64,000 bases of DNA from CAZUYC01 sp964624475 (GTDB lineage Bacteria > Myxococcota_A > UBA9160 > SMWR01), in assembly GCA_964624475.1 (NCBI GenBank), contig CAZUYC010000042.1, forward strand, positions 1-64,000, in the 5' to 3' direction. Positions 1 through 8,340 of this stretch are shown one piece after another. Numbering within the stretch: the first letter of the stretch is position 1; the number at the start of each line of letters is the position of its first letter. Made by a program: the position numbers and the translations under genes. A model generated the notes under the pieces. It did no database searches. It worked only from the letters and a program-made list of their open reading frames with translations, and had not been told where the DNA came from.

Positions 1-120
1 CACACGCCCCAAGCCGCCTTCCAGACGGTGCTGGGCCTCGGAACCAGCCGCGGCCCGACCACCTACGAGCAGATACGCCACGGCGGTGACCACCAACCCC
101 AACCTGTAGCGGTAGGCTGA
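1..120 (+). pseudogene. possible C-terminal tail of an IS21 IstA-like transposase
   Basis: The first 40 codons are open in frame 1 and stop with TGA at 118-120. The translation holds a short stretch (LGLGTSRGPTTYEQIRHGGD) that resembles the C-terminal end of IS21-family IstA transposases, where a helix is followed by a '...I(L/R)..G.D.QP' segment just before the stop. No istB-like ATPase follows, so at most this is the end of a gene entering from the left or a remnant. The resemblance is weak and from memory; it could be unrelated coding sequence. Confidence 0.25.
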
Positions 121-198
121 AACAACCGGATAAGCAGGAGAGGCCTAGCCCTCCGCGCGCCGCTTCCCCGGCCGTGCGTCGAGAGATAGCCTTGGCTC

Positions 199-708
199 GT
201 GCAGGAGCTGGCCCGGCTGCTGAACGAGATGCGCGTTGCGGGAGTGATCTCGAACTACGCTCTCTTCGGCGCCGTAGCCCAGATGCGCTATACGGAGCCC
301 ATCGCGACGCTGGATGCCGACGTGCTCGTGGCCCTTCCGTCGGCCGAGCCGCTCGATGTGCTCGGCCCCATCTACGAGTTCTGCTCGCGGAAGGGATACC
401 GGCCGGAGGGTGAGGCGATCCGTGTCGGCGCATGGCCCACCCAGTTCGTCCCGGTGTTCGACGCCCTCACGGTCGAGGCGGTGGAGCGGGCGGACACCGC
501 CGACTTCGAGGGGGTTCCGCTTCGTGTGGTTCGGGCCGACTACCTCGCCGTGATCGCTCTCAGCGTCGGAAGAGCCAAGGATCTCGCTCGCGTCCTGGCC
601 CTGCTGGAATCGGGCAGCTGCGATCGGGCGGAGATCGCCTCCCTCGCGCAGCGGCACGGTCTGGCGGCCGCCTGGAAGCGCTTCGAAGCGAGGTTCGCGG
701 ATGAATGA
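199..708 (+). CDS. nucleotidyltransferase-fold protein, AbiEii/toxin-like
   Basis: A 169-residue protein with a GTG start. Near the N-terminus it reads NYALFGAVAQMRYTEPIATL followed by DADVLV. This matches the fold-defining glycine segment and D-x-D metal-binding strand of minimal nucleotidyltransferases of the AbiEii/DUF6036 type; the usual GG is GA here. Such proteins are often the larger partner of a two-gene toxin-antitoxin-like module and transfer nucleotides to RNA or protein. The small downstream gene starts inside its last codons (ATG at 701, stop at 706-708), indicating translational coupling. A second module of the same layout lies at 14322-15179. The family is fairly clear; toxicity is inference. 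Confidence 0.65.
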   Translation: MQELARLLNEMRVAGVISNYALFGAVAQMRYTEPIATLDADVLVALPSAEPLDVLGPIYEFCSRKGYRPEGEAIRVGAWPTQFVPVFDALTVEAVERADTADFEGVPLRVVRADYLAVIALSVGRAKDLARVLALLESGSCDRAEIASLAQRHGLAAAWKRFEARFADE

Positions 709-892
709 CCTCGAGAAGCAGCTCGCGAGACGGGCCGCCTGGCAGAAGAGCCGCAGTCGCCTCCCCTGGCCGGAGAAGATCCGCCTCGCCGAAGCGGTCC
801 GCGCAGCCGTCTGCGAGATCCGCCGCACGGCACCGCGAGCGAAGTCGGCCGCGGACGCATCCGGATCGGCGAGGACGGGGAAACGGAGCTGA
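701..892 (+). CDS. small partner protein of the nucleotidyltransferase
   Basis: A 63-residue basic helical protein starting MNDLEKQLARRAAWQKSRSR, with a central WPEKIRLAEAVR segment. Its ATG overlaps the 3' end of the nucleotidyltransferase gene by 8 bases. Short proteins with a '(L/S)xWPEKIRMAE.(I/V)R' segment are frequent neighbours of AbiEii-type nucleotidyltransferases, which supports a cognate partner or antitoxin role. The C-terminus (from about residue 45) is low in hydrophobic residues and probably disordered. The function is inferred only from position and composition. Confidence 0.55.
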   Translation: MNDLEKQLARRAAWQKSRSRLPWPEKIRLAEAVRAAVCEIRRTAPRAKSAADASGSARTGKRS

Positions 893-936
893 ACCGGGGT
901 GTGTGCCCGTGATACCCTCGCGCCACGGAGGCCGGA

Positions 937-2592
937 ATGGCAGGGACCAGCGGGATCGACGGCGGGCGGATCGCGGCGCGGCAGCTGCGGGCGTCGGGCA
1001 TCGACACGGTCTTCGGGGTCGTCGCGGGGCCGATGATCCAGGTCTTCGCGGGGGCGCAGGCCGAGGGGCTGCGCGTCATCGGCTGCCGCCACGAGGAGAA
1101 CGCGGCCTTCATGGCTTCGGCCTGGGGCTGGCTGCGCCGCAAGCCGGGCGTCGTGATCGTGGGCTCGGGCCCGGGCATGACCAACGCCGTCACTCCGCTC
1201 CACGTCGCGACCGAGAGCGGGATGCCGCTCGTCGTCCTCGGCGGCTCGGCCTACGGCTCGACGCGCGGCATCGGCGCCTTCCAGGAGGCGAGCCAGGTGG
1301 CCTTCGCCGCGCCCGGCTGCAAGTGGACGGGGCAGGTCGACTCGACGGCGCGCATCGGCGAGTGGGTGTTTCTCGCGCTCGGTCGCGCGCTCGCGGGGCG
1401 CCCGGGCGGCGTCTACCTCGACTTCCCGGGAGAGCTCGTCGCGCAGAAGCTCCCCGAGGAGCAGGTGCGCCTGCGGGAGCGCGCGACGGAGATCGCGCGG
1501 CCGCACCCGGACCCGGCGGCGATTCAGAAGATCGCGGAGATGCTCGCGGCGGCCGAGCGCCCGCTCGTCCTCGTCGGGAAGGGCGCCGCGTGGTCCGACG
1601 CGGGCAGCGCCCTCACGCGCCTCGTCGACCTGGGCTTCCCGTACGTCGCGTCGCCGATGGGCCGCGGCGTCGTCCCCGACGACCACGCGATGTTCGTGAA
1701 CGCGGCGCGTAGCCACGCGCTCCAGCAGGCCGACGCGATCCTCGTCGTCGGCGCGCGCCTGAACTGGATCTTCGGCTTCGGGCGCCCGCCGCGCTATCGC
1801 CAGGGCGTGCGCATCGCGCAGATCGACCTCGTCCCGGAGGAGTTCACGAGCGGAGCCGACGTCGAGATCGGGGTGGTGGCCGACGCCGCGGTCGCGGTCG
1901 AGTCGCTCTGTGCGGCGCTCGCCGGGCGCCGGCTCGCCGTGGCCGGGGGTCCGTGGCTCGCCGAGCTCCGCGCGGTGCGCGAGAAGAACGAGGCCCAGCT
2001 TCGCGCCGTCGTCGACTCCGACGCCGTCCCGATCCACCCCTACCGGCTGGTGCGCGAGGTGCGCGACGCGCTTCCGCGCGACGCCACGCTCTCGGTCGAC
2101 GGCGAGACGATCATGGGCATCTGCCGCACGCTCCTCCCGAGCTTCTCGGCGCGCTCGCGCCTGAACGCCGGGACGACCGGCTGCATGGGGACGGGCCTTC
2201 CCTACGCGATCGGCGCGGCGCTGGCCCGGCCCGACCGCCCGTCGGTCGCCGTCCTCGGCGACTACGCCTTCGGCACCGCGCTCCAGGACGTCGAGACGGC
2301 CGCACGCGTGGGCGCGAAGGTGGTCTTCGTGGTGGCGAACAACGAGGGGATCGCCGGCCACATGCTCCAGGACCACTTCCTGCCGCCGGGCTCGCCGCGG
2401 ATCGCGGCGCTGCTCCCGGCGAAGTACGAGAAGGTCGCCGAGATGGTCGACGGCCACGCCGAGAGCGTGGAGCGACCCGAGGCGATCCGCCCGGCGCTGC
2501 TGCGCGCGCTCGCGGCCGACCGCGTCGCGGTCGTGCACGTGCGGATCGACCCGAAGGCCTACCGCCTCGCCGGCTCGAACTACCTGCAATAG
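937..2592 (+). CDS. thiamine-diphosphate acyl-CoA lyase (oxalyl-CoA decarboxylase / 2-hydroxyacyl-CoA lyase family)
   Basis: 551 residues, full length for the family. The N-terminal Pyr domain carries the catalytic glutamate (E53 in RHEENAA). The central domain has the PMGRGVVPDDH stretch and the ARLNWIFGFGRPPRY stretch typical of 2-hydroxyacyl-CoA lyases and oxalyl-CoA decarboxylases. The C-terminal PP domain has the cofactor motif G441-D-Y-A-F-G ending in N468-N469. The family cleaves or decarboxylates a 2-hydroxyacyl- or oxalyl-CoA and releases formyl-CoA. The start is set by GGAGG a few bases upstream. A family III CoA-transferase follows after 18 bases, so the pair probably activates an acid to its CoA ester and then cleaves it. 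The exact substrate cannot be read from sequence. Confidence 0.85.
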   Translation: MAGTSGIDGGRIAARQLRASGIDTVFGVVAGPMIQVFAGAQAEGLRVIGCRHEENAAFMASAWGWLRRKPGVVIVGSGPGMTNAVTPLHVATESGMPLVVLGGSAYGSTRGIGAFQEASQVAFAAPGCKWTGQVDSTARIGEWVFLALGRALAGRPGGVYLDFPGELVAQKLPEEQVRLRERATEIARPHPDPAAIQKIAEMLAAAERPLVLVGKGAAWSDAGSALTRLVDLGFPYVASPMGRGVVPDDHAMFVNAARSHALQQADAILVVGARLNWIFGFGRPPRYRQGVRIAQIDLVPEEFTSGADVEIGVVADAAVAVESLCAALAGRRLAVAGGPWLAELRAVREKNEAQLRAVVDSDAVPIHPYRLVREVRDALPRDATLSVDGETIMGICRTLLPSFSARSRLNAGTTGCMGTGLPYAIGAALARPDRPSVAVLGDYAFGTALQDVETAARVGAKVVFVVANNEGIAGHMLQDHFLPPGSPRIAALLPAKYEKVAEMVDGHAESVERPEAIRPALLRALAADRVAVVHVRIDPKAYRLAGSNYLQ

Positions 2593-2610
2593 CGACGGAG
2601 GAAGCCCGCC

Positions 2611-3825
2611 ATGCCGATGCCGCTCGAGGGGATCCGGGTGGTCGACTGGACGATCTGGCAGCAGGGGCCGGTGGCGACCGCCATGCTGGCCGATCTCGGG
2701 GCCGAGGTGATCAAGCTCGAGGAGCGCGAGAGCGGCGACCCGGGGCGCGGCATCGTGCGCATGAGCGGGGTCGACCTCGGGAACCGGCCGAACTTCTACT
2801 TCGAGGCCAACAACCGCAACAAGAAGAGCCTGACCGTGGACCTGCGCCGGCCCGAGGCGCGCGAGGTCGTCTGCGCGCTCGTGGCGAAGTCCGACGTCTT
2901 CGTCCAGAACTTCCGCAAGGGCGTGGCCGGGCGCCTCGGCCTCGACTACGCGACGCTGCGCCAGCACAACCCGAAGCTCGTCTACGCGAGCGCCACGGGC
3001 TACGGTCCCGAGGGACCCGACAGCGGTGACCCCTCCTTCGACTACCTCGGCCTCGCGCGCTCGGGGATCATGCTCGCCGCGGGCGAGCCGGACCAGACGC
3101 CCTCCGCGATCGCGGGCGGGGTCGCGGACCAGATGGGCGCGATCGTGCTGGCCTACGGCATCCTCGCGGCGCTCCTCGCGCGCGAGCGTCTCGGCGTGGG
3201 CCAGGAGGTCGACGCCTCGCACCTGGGCTCCATGGCCATGCTCCAGGGTCTCTCGCTCTCGATGCGCCTGATGATGGGCCACGCCATGCCGCGCACCTTC
3301 CGCGCCCGCGCCGGGAACCCGCTCTGGAACCACTACGAGTGCGCCGACGGCAAGTGGATCGCGCTCGCGATGCTCCAGCCCGACCGCTACTGGGTCGACT
3401 TCGCCGCCGCGATCAGCCACCCCGAGCTCGCCACCGACCCGCGCTTCGCGACGCTCCTGGCGCGCGCCCAGAACGCGAAGGAATGCGTCGCCATCCTCGA
3501 CGCCGCGTTCAAGAGCAAGCCCCGCGCCGAGTGGATGAAGACCCTCCGCGAGAGCAAGGCCGACTTCATCTTCACGCTGGTGAACGCGGTGCAGGACCTG
3601 CCGGACGACCCGCAGATGCGCGTGAACGGCTACATCGTCGATCTCGACCACCCGGTGCACGGCAAGACGCCGATGGTGGGCCTCCCGGTGCGCCTCTCCG
3701 CGACCCCCGGCAGCGTGCGCACCCCGGCCCCCGAGCACGGCCAGCACACCGAGGAGATCCTGCAGGAGATCCTCGGCTACGACTGGGACCGCATCGCCCT
3801 GCTGCGAGAGAGGAAAGCCATCTAG
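2611..3825 (+). CDS. CaiB/BaiF family III CoA-transferase
   Basis: 404 residues, the usual length. The N-terminus starts LEGIRVVDWT and continues to LGAEVIKLE, the family's signature opening. The nucleophilic aspartate expected near residue 169 of formyl-CoA transferase corresponds to D173 in GGVADQMG. These enzymes move CoA between a donor thioester and a free acid through an aspartyl-CoA intermediate. It is co-transcribed with the thiamine-dependent lyase, the same partnership as frc/oxc in oxalate catabolism, but identity to a formyl-CoA transferase is not certain. Its stop codon TAG lies within the left arm of a perfect inverted repeat. Confidence 0.88.
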   Translation: MPMPLEGIRVVDWTIWQQGPVATAMLADLGAEVIKLEERESGDPGRGIVRMSGVDLGNRPNFYFEANNRNKKSLTVDLRRPEAREVVCALVAKSDVFVQNFRKGVAGRLGLDYATLRQHNPKLVYASATGYGPEGPDSGDPSFDYLGLARSGIMLAAGEPDQTPSAIAGGVADQMGAIVLAYGILAALLARERLGVGQEVDASHLGSMAMLQGLSLSMRLMMGHAMPRTFRARAGNPLWNHYECADGKWIALAMLQPDRYWVDFAAAISHPELATDPRFATLLARAQNAKECVAILDAAFKSKPRAEWMKTLRESKADFIFTLVNAVQDLPDDPQMRVNGYIVDLDHPVHGKTPMVGLPVRLSATPGSVRTPAPEHGQHTEEILQEILGYDWDRIALLRERKAI

Positions 3826-3989
3826 GAGCCTGACCCAAGACTGGCCCGCCGTCCGGCCGCCGATGCATCGCCGCTGGCTGCGTTGCGCTCCCTGCGCCGT
3901 AGCTCCCGCTACGGCTCGGTCGCGCGCCTTGCCAGCGGCGCGCCTCGGCGCCCGGGCCTTACCGCGCCAGTCTTGGGTCAGGCTCCTAG
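3822..3989. repeat. 168-bp palindromic intergenic element with 24-bp perfect terminal inverted repeats
   Basis: The left arm 3822-3845 and right arm 3966-3989 are perfect reverse complements over 24 bases (left arm begins CTAGGAGCCTGACCCAAGAC). Inside is a second hairpin: GCCGCTGGC (3870-3878) pairs with GCCAGCGGC (3931-3939), and CCGTAGC (3897-3903) pairs with GCTACGG (3908-3914). The element lies exactly between two convergent genes, and each arm supplies the TAG stop codon of its neighbour. It has the form of a MITE- or REP-like element, and it could also serve as a bidirectional terminator. Confidence 0.8.
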
Positions 3990-4843
3990 CCCACGGAGCG
4001 CGGGCCGGGCTTCGCCGCGAGGACGTAGATGTCCTTGCACAGCGTCGGGAAGGGGCGGAGCGCGCGGTCGAGGGCCGCCGCCGCGAGGCCCTTCCAGCCG
4101 CCCGAGGCACCGAGCCAGTTGCGGCCCCACAGCGCGCGCCGCTCGAAGCCGAGCTCCGCCACGATGCGCAGGAGCTCCGCGACGATTGGCTCGCGAACGT
4201 GGCCGCGGAACTCCTCCGGGTAGTACCAGTCCTCGAAGTGCGACCCGTTCGCGCGCCCGAGCAGGAGGCGCAGCCGTTTGCACGCGTTCGCGGCGTTCGG
4301 GGTGCCGAGGAAGAGGAGCCCCCCCGGCCGCAGCACGCGCCCGGCCTCCTCGAGCACGGGCCGCGGCGAGTGGTGCCAGTGCTCGATGCTCTCGAAGCAG
4401 GTCACGACGTCGAGGCTCGAGTCGGCGAAGCGCCTGCCCCAGTCGAGGACGGGAGTCGCGAGTACGCGCACGCCGGTCCGCCGGTGCACGCCGATCGCAT
4501 CGAGGTCGAAGCGCCCGTTCACCGGGTCGCGGAAATCGTCGACGAGCCAGGTCGTCATGCCGAGCGCGGCGCAGGCCGGCGAGAAGGCCCCGATTCCCCC
4601 GCCGAGGTCGGCGAGCGAGGCGCCCGGCCGATGGACCTGCTCGAGATGAAAGAGGTGCCGTCCGACGTCGGCGCGCTCCGCGGGGCGGAGCGGCTCGGGG
4701 TAGAGGTCGACGATGCCGTCGAGCGTGCGGCGCAAGAGCTCGCTTCGCGACTCGAGGCGCTCTGCGGCGCGCCCGCGCGGGATCGCGACGGCGGTGCCCC
4801 CGAGAAAGGGCGAGAGGACACCGAGCGACGGATCGATGGTCAT
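3986..4843 (-). CDS. class I SAM-dependent methyltransferase
   Basis: 285 residues from an ATG at 4843. The SAM-binding motif I is SLADLGGGIGAFSPACAALG, followed by an acidic residue pair (LVDD) at the end of strand 2. Later come SSLDVVTCFESIEHWHHSPR and GRVLRPGGLLFLGTPN, the usual motif II/III region of Methyltransf_11/23 enzymes. The C-terminal half contains a long linker with a glycine/tryptophan segment (RNWLGASGGWKG). Enzymes of this shape often methylate sugars or polyketide-like acceptors. No acceptor can be named here. It stands alone, with 190 bases of non-coding DNA to its upstream neighbour. Its stop lies in the right arm of the palindromic element. Confidence 0.82.
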   Translation of the reverse strand: MTIDPSLGVLSPFLGGTAVAIPRGRAAERLESRSELLRRTLDGIVDLYPEPLRPAERADVGRHLFHLEQVHRPGASLADLGGGIGAFSPACAALGMTTWLVDDFRDPVNGRFDLDAIGVHRRTGVRVLATPVLDWGRRFADSSLDVVTCFESIEHWHHSPRPVLEEAGRVLRPGGLLFLGTPNAANACKRLRLLLGRANGSHFEDWYYPEEFRGHVREPIVAELLRIVAELGFERRALWGRNWLGASGGWKGLAAAALDRALRPFPTLCKDIYVLAAKPGPRSVG

Positions 4844-5034
4844 GGATTTCGCAACCTCCCCTTGCCGGCTGCGCCGGCCCGTCACGGGAAGTAGGACGGA
4901 GCGCGCGCCGGGTGGCGAAGCGTGGGGATGCCCCCACGTCCCGACCGGGATGTGCTCAGGGCCGCGCGGCGGGATTCCGAGCGTCGCCTGGTGCACGACC
5001 GAGACGGCGCCCGGCTCGAGGTGAACGGAGCCGA

Positions 5035-5589
5035 TCAGCGCGGCAGGACGAAGATCTGCGTCAGGTAGACGGATCCGTCGGGGCCGACAGCCGCGCCCAC
5101 GCCCGTGAGCGCGAAGGGCCCCTCGATGTTCCGGCGGTGGCCCCGGCTGTCGACCCAGCGCTCGACCGCGACGGCCGGGATCTCGCGCGGATTGCGCGAG
5201 TGGCGCGACACGTTCTCGGCCACGCGCTGGTACGGGAGCTTGCGCCGGACGGCCTGCGTGCGCCCCGTGAAGCCGCCGTGGCCGAAGCCCGTGCGGCCGG
5301 CGGCCATGGAGCGGCTGTGGCCGCGCGCGATCTCCGCGACGCGCGCGTCGCTCGCGAGGGCGGAGAGACCCTCGGAGCGGCGGTAGCGGTTCACGCGCTG
5401 GAGGACCTCGCGCTCGATTGTCGCGAGGTCGGGCTTGCGCGCGGCCGCGGCGCTCGGCCGGGACGCGCTCTTCGCGCCCGGGCTCGCGCGCGTCCCATGG
5501 GCCGCCGGGCCGCTCGTGCACCCGAGCGCGAGCGCGAGGATCGCTCCTCCCGAGACGCCCCGCGCGAGGGCGCGAAGTGTCGACCGCAT
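5035..5589 (-). CDS. CAP/SCP-domain lipoprotein
   Basis: 184 residues from ATG 5589. The signal peptide ends in a lipobox (ALALGC, Cys24), so the protein should be lipid-anchored. Residues 53-184 form a CAP (SCP/PR-1) domain: VLQRVNRYR, the metal-site-type residues H91 (RGHSRSM), E125 (AENVS) and H151 in WVDSRGHRRNIEG, and the closing LTQIFVL strand. Family members bind lipids or act as secreted effectors or hydrolases of unclear chemistry. The start is chosen because GGTGAGG lies just before it, within the last bases of the upstream gene, which ends four bases away. The two genes therefore form an operon. Confidence 0.85.
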   Translation of the reverse strand: MRSTLRALARGVSGGAILALALGCTSGPAAHGTRASPGAKSASRPSAAAARKPDLATIEREVLQRVNRYRRSEGLSALASDARVAEIARGHSRSMAAGRTGFGHGGFTGRTQAVRRKLPYQRVAENVSRHSRNPREIPAVAVERWVDSRGHRRNIEGPFALTGVGAAVGPDGSVYLTQIFVLPR

Positions 5590-5593
5590 CGCC

Positions 5594-6097
5594 TCACCCC
5601 CCACTCCCTGCCGGAGCGTGGCGCGTCGGGAGCCCACAGGGCGGGATCTCGGCGCCACGGCTGCGGAAGTCCTCCCGGACCTCGTCCAGATGATCGGCGA
5701 TCCAGTCGTGTCCCTCGAGCAGCCAGACCAGGTACCCGTCCGTCACCCGGCCCGGAAACGATCGATCCACGGCGAAGTTTCCGCAGAGGTTGCCGGCGCG
5801 ATCCACCACCACGGGGACGCTCTCGGGCCTCCGGCTCCAGGGGCTGTACGGGGAGCCCTCCGAGCCGTAGCGGCCCTCGCGGTTCCAGATCGAGAGCGGG
5901 TGCGTCGGGGAGCCGTAGTCGCTCGTCGGGTTCCAGATCGAGTAGGGCTCCGAGGCGTCGCAGGTGACGCAGCCGAGGAAGTCCTGCTGCTCGGGGCCGC
6001 CGAAGAGCAGGACGGGGTTCCTCGTCGCTCGCGCCGGCTGCGCCGCGAAGGCGAGGAGCAGGCAGGCCGCGAGCCCGGCTGCGGTGCGCAACGCCAT
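5594..6097 (-). CDS. secreted protein with YGS/SxWN repeats
   Basis: 167 residues with a cleavable signal peptide (residues 1-24, ending QPARA). After LGCVTC it carries degenerate tandem repeats: PYSIWN-x4-YGS, PLSIWN-x4-YGS and PYSPW (about residues 50-88). The C-terminal region has another cysteine (LCGNF) and an acidic tail. Secreted proteins with an LGC(L/V)xC start and 'YGSxxSxxSIWN' repeats occur in many bacteria, often beside exported nucleases or proteases. Their function is not established. It precedes the CAP lipoprotein by four bases and is probably co-translated with it. Confidence 0.75.
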   Translation of the reverse strand: MALRTAAGLAACLLLAFAAQPARATRNPVLLFGGPEQQDFLGCVTCDASEPYSIWNPTSDYGSPTHPLSIWNREGRYGSEGSPYSPWSRRPESVPVVVDRAGNLCGNFAVDRSFPGRVTDGYLVWLLEGHDWIADHLDEVREDFRSRGAEIPPCGLPTRHAPAGSGG

Positions 6098-6243
6098 CGC
6101 CTGTGGAAGATAGCCGACCCGCGCGCGACCCCGCCGTCCAGCGAGAGTTGCGTGGCGAGAAAATTCCGCGCGACTGCGATGCGCTCGTCACCGCGCCGCC
6201 ACGCTCGGGGGCCACTCTCTGCGGGGAGAGGAGAAGAGAAACG

Positions 6244-6471
6244 ATGCAGCATGCCATCCATTCCCGGGCGCCTCGGGTCCGCCGCTGCGGCAACGGCTTC
6301 GCCGCAGAGGGACCGGGCTTCTTCGTCTGGGACCCCGACCCCCGCGCGGTCGCCGAGGCGGCGCTCTTGCTCGCGCGCGGCGCGCTGCCGGTGCGCAAGC
6401 CGGAGCGTCTGCTCGTGGTGCAGGGCGGCCGGGCGCTGGGAAGCGCCGACCCCGAATCGCTCGACGCCTAG
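6244..6471 (+). CDS. small hypothetical protein
   Basis: 75 residues. The start at 6244 is preceded by a strong purine-rich site (GGAGAGGAGAAG). The sequence has an N-terminal basic segment and the stretch GPGFFVWDPDPRAVAEAALL, then a short strand-rich end (ERLLVVQGG). No family is recognised. Codon use is typical for the window. It lies between a divergent secreted-protein gene and a glycosyltransferase and has no evident operon partner. Confidence 0.5.
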   Translation: MQHAIHSRAPRVRRCGNGFAAEGPGFFVWDPDPRAVAEAALLLARGALPVRKPERLLVVQGGRALGSADPESLDA

Positions 6472-6496
6472 ATCAGGCCCGGCGGGGGCCCGCGCA

Positions 6497-6530
6497 CTTC
6501 GCTCGCCTGCGGCTCGCTGCGCGCGCCCTT
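6497..6530. repeat. dispersed intergenic repeat, copy 1
   Basis: CTTCGCTCGCCTGCGGCTCG and the next eleven bases are repeated exactly, in inverse orientation, at 38081-38113. Both copies lie between genes, next to a 3' or 5' end. A looser version occurs near 50871. It looks like a short high-GC interspersed repeat of this genome. Confidence 0.6.
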
Positions 6531-6575
6531 TGGGCGCTTGCGCTGGCGGGTCGCGAGGCCAGCCGGGGCGTCTGG

Positions 6576-6581
6576 TACGCT
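6576..6581 (+). promoter_or_regulatory. -10-like TACGCT, nearly leaderless
   Basis: TACGCT ends only eight bases before the glycosyltransferase ATG at 6590. If it is a -10 element, transcription would start at or next to the start codon, giving a leaderless message; no Shine-Dalgarno sequence is present in the gap. Similar TAnnCT hexamers precede other genes here (8769, 10683, 15309, 49059, 60702). Confidence 0.35.
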
Positions 6582-6589
6582 CGCGGTGG

Positions 6590-8340
6590 ATGAGGGCGGT
6601 CCGGAGCGCCGCGGCGTGGCGGTCTTGCGCGCACGTCGCGCTGGCCGCGCTGGCGCTGGTCGCCGTCGACGCCCCGAAGCCGCTGGTCATCGACGACGCG
6701 GCCTACGTCGCCTTCGCGCGGCAGATCCTGGCCCATCCCCTGGACCCGTACGGGTTCGAGATCTTCTGGGACCAGGATCCGCAGCCGGCCTTCGAGGTGG
6801 TCGCACCGCCGCTCCTGCTCTACTGGATCGCGGGATCGATGGCGCTCTTCGGCGACGAGCCGGCGCGCTGGAAGCTCGCGCTCCTCCCCTTCGCGCTGCT
6901 CTTCGCGGCGTCGCTCTGGCGGCTCGTCGCACGCTTCGCGCCGGGGCTCGAGGCGCCGCTGCTGTGGATGGCGGCGCTCTCGCCCTCGCTGCTGCCCTTC
7001 CTGAACCTGATGCTCGACGTCCCGGCTCTCGCGCTCGCGCTGGCCGCCCTCGCGCTCTTCCTCGCCGCGTGCGACCGCGGGAGCCTCGGCCTGGCCGCCC
7101 TGGGGGGTCTCGTCGCCGGGCTCGGCATGCAGACCAAGTACACCGGCGGCGTGGCGGTCGCGGCCATGCTCGCGTACGGGGCGCTCTTCGCGCGCCTGCG
7201 CCACGCGCTCGCCGCCGGCGCCGTCGCCGCCGCCGTCTTCTGGGGCTGGGAGGGGCTCATGGCGTGGCGCTACGGCCAGTCCCATCTCGTGCAGGGGATC
7301 CTGCACCTCTGGCCCCAGCGCTACGGCGCGTCGCCGCTGGCCGCGCTCGTCTGGTCGCTCGGGTTCGTGACGCTCGTCGGCGCCCTCGCTCCCGCGCAGG
7401 GAGTGCTCGCGCTCGCCGCCCTCGGCGCGCGGCCGCCCGCCGTCCGGGCGGCGACGCTCGCCGTCCTGGCCGCCTTCGCCTCGATCCCATTCCTCCCGGG
7501 CGGCGAGATCCCCGAGCCGGAACTCTGGCCGCGGCTGCGCGGCGCTCCGGCGGAGGAGGTCCTCTTCGCCGGCTTCGGCATCGTCACATCGGGGCTCGTC
7601 CTCGCGATCGCGGCGAAGAGTCTGCGTCGCGGCCGTGCCCGCGAGGATCGCTTCCTCGCGGCCTGGCTCGCGATCGAGATCGCGGCGTTCGCCGCGCTCT
7701 CGCCCTATCTCGCGGCCCGGCGCGTGCTCGGAGTCGCGCTCGCGGCGCTCCTCCTGTGCGGACGCGCGGCGCTGCTGCGGCTCGGCCCGGACTCCGCGCG
7801 TCGCGCGTTGCGCCTGCCGCTCGGCCTCGGCGCCGCGCTCGGAGCGCTCTTCGCGGCGAGCGACTTCGCCGACGCGGTCGCCGTTCGCGACGCGGTGAGC
7901 GCGGCCTCGCAGCGGATCGAGGAGCTCGACGCGAGGCCGGAGCGCAGTACGGTCTGGTACCTCGGCCACTGGGGCTTCCAGTTCTACGCCGAGCAGCGGG
8001 GCATGCAGCCCGCCGTTGCCGGCGAGAGCCGTCTGCGCCGCGGCGACTGGCTCGTCGTGCCGAAGGGCATCTCGGCGCAGAGCCTGAGCGCTCCCGGGGC
8101 GTCGCCGCGCTTCGAGCGGATCGAGGTGCGGAGCGCCTCTCCCTGGTCGACGAACCCGTGGTCGTACATGGGGCCGCTCCCGATGCGCGCGCGCTCCGCC
8201 GCCCACCTGCGCGTCTCGATCCACCCGGTTCTGCGCGGCTTCGTGCCGCCCCGGCAGCGCAGCGGAAGCGGCCCGAACGAACCGTTCGGCCGCGTCTTCA
8301 TCGGGGAGGAGCCGGCGCGGGCGACTCGCCCACGGGCAGC
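6590..8340 (+). CDS. GT39-like membrane glycosyltransferase (no stop codon in frame before 9658)
   Basis: From ATG 6590 the product begins with one membrane segment, then IDDAAYVAFARQILAHPLDP, the acidic-pair loop expected in GT-C enzymes of the GT39/ArnT type. About ten further hydrophobic helices follow, then a soluble C-terminal domain (VWYLGHWGFQFYAEQ, DWLVVPKG). Such enzymes use polyprenyl-phosphate sugars at the outer face of the inner membrane. The recognisable part ends near residue 570. The frame then stays open through an antisense regulator gene and runs into the downstream hydrolase in the same frame, stopping only at 9658. I place the end at about 8340 by homology; a lost stop or an indel is likely. 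The exact end is unknown. Confidence 0.6.

Noticed and set aside
145..4110. A 1321-codon open frame on the minus strand
   Set aside because: It is antisense to clearly conserved genes (lyase and CoA-transferase) and its translation is Arg/Ala/His-rich. Long spurious frames are expected at this GC content.
4844..5034. A possible N-terminal extension of the methyltransferase (frame open upstream of 4843)
   Set aside because: The upstream translation has no family match and the ATG at 4843 fits the usual start. The longer frame is due to GC content.
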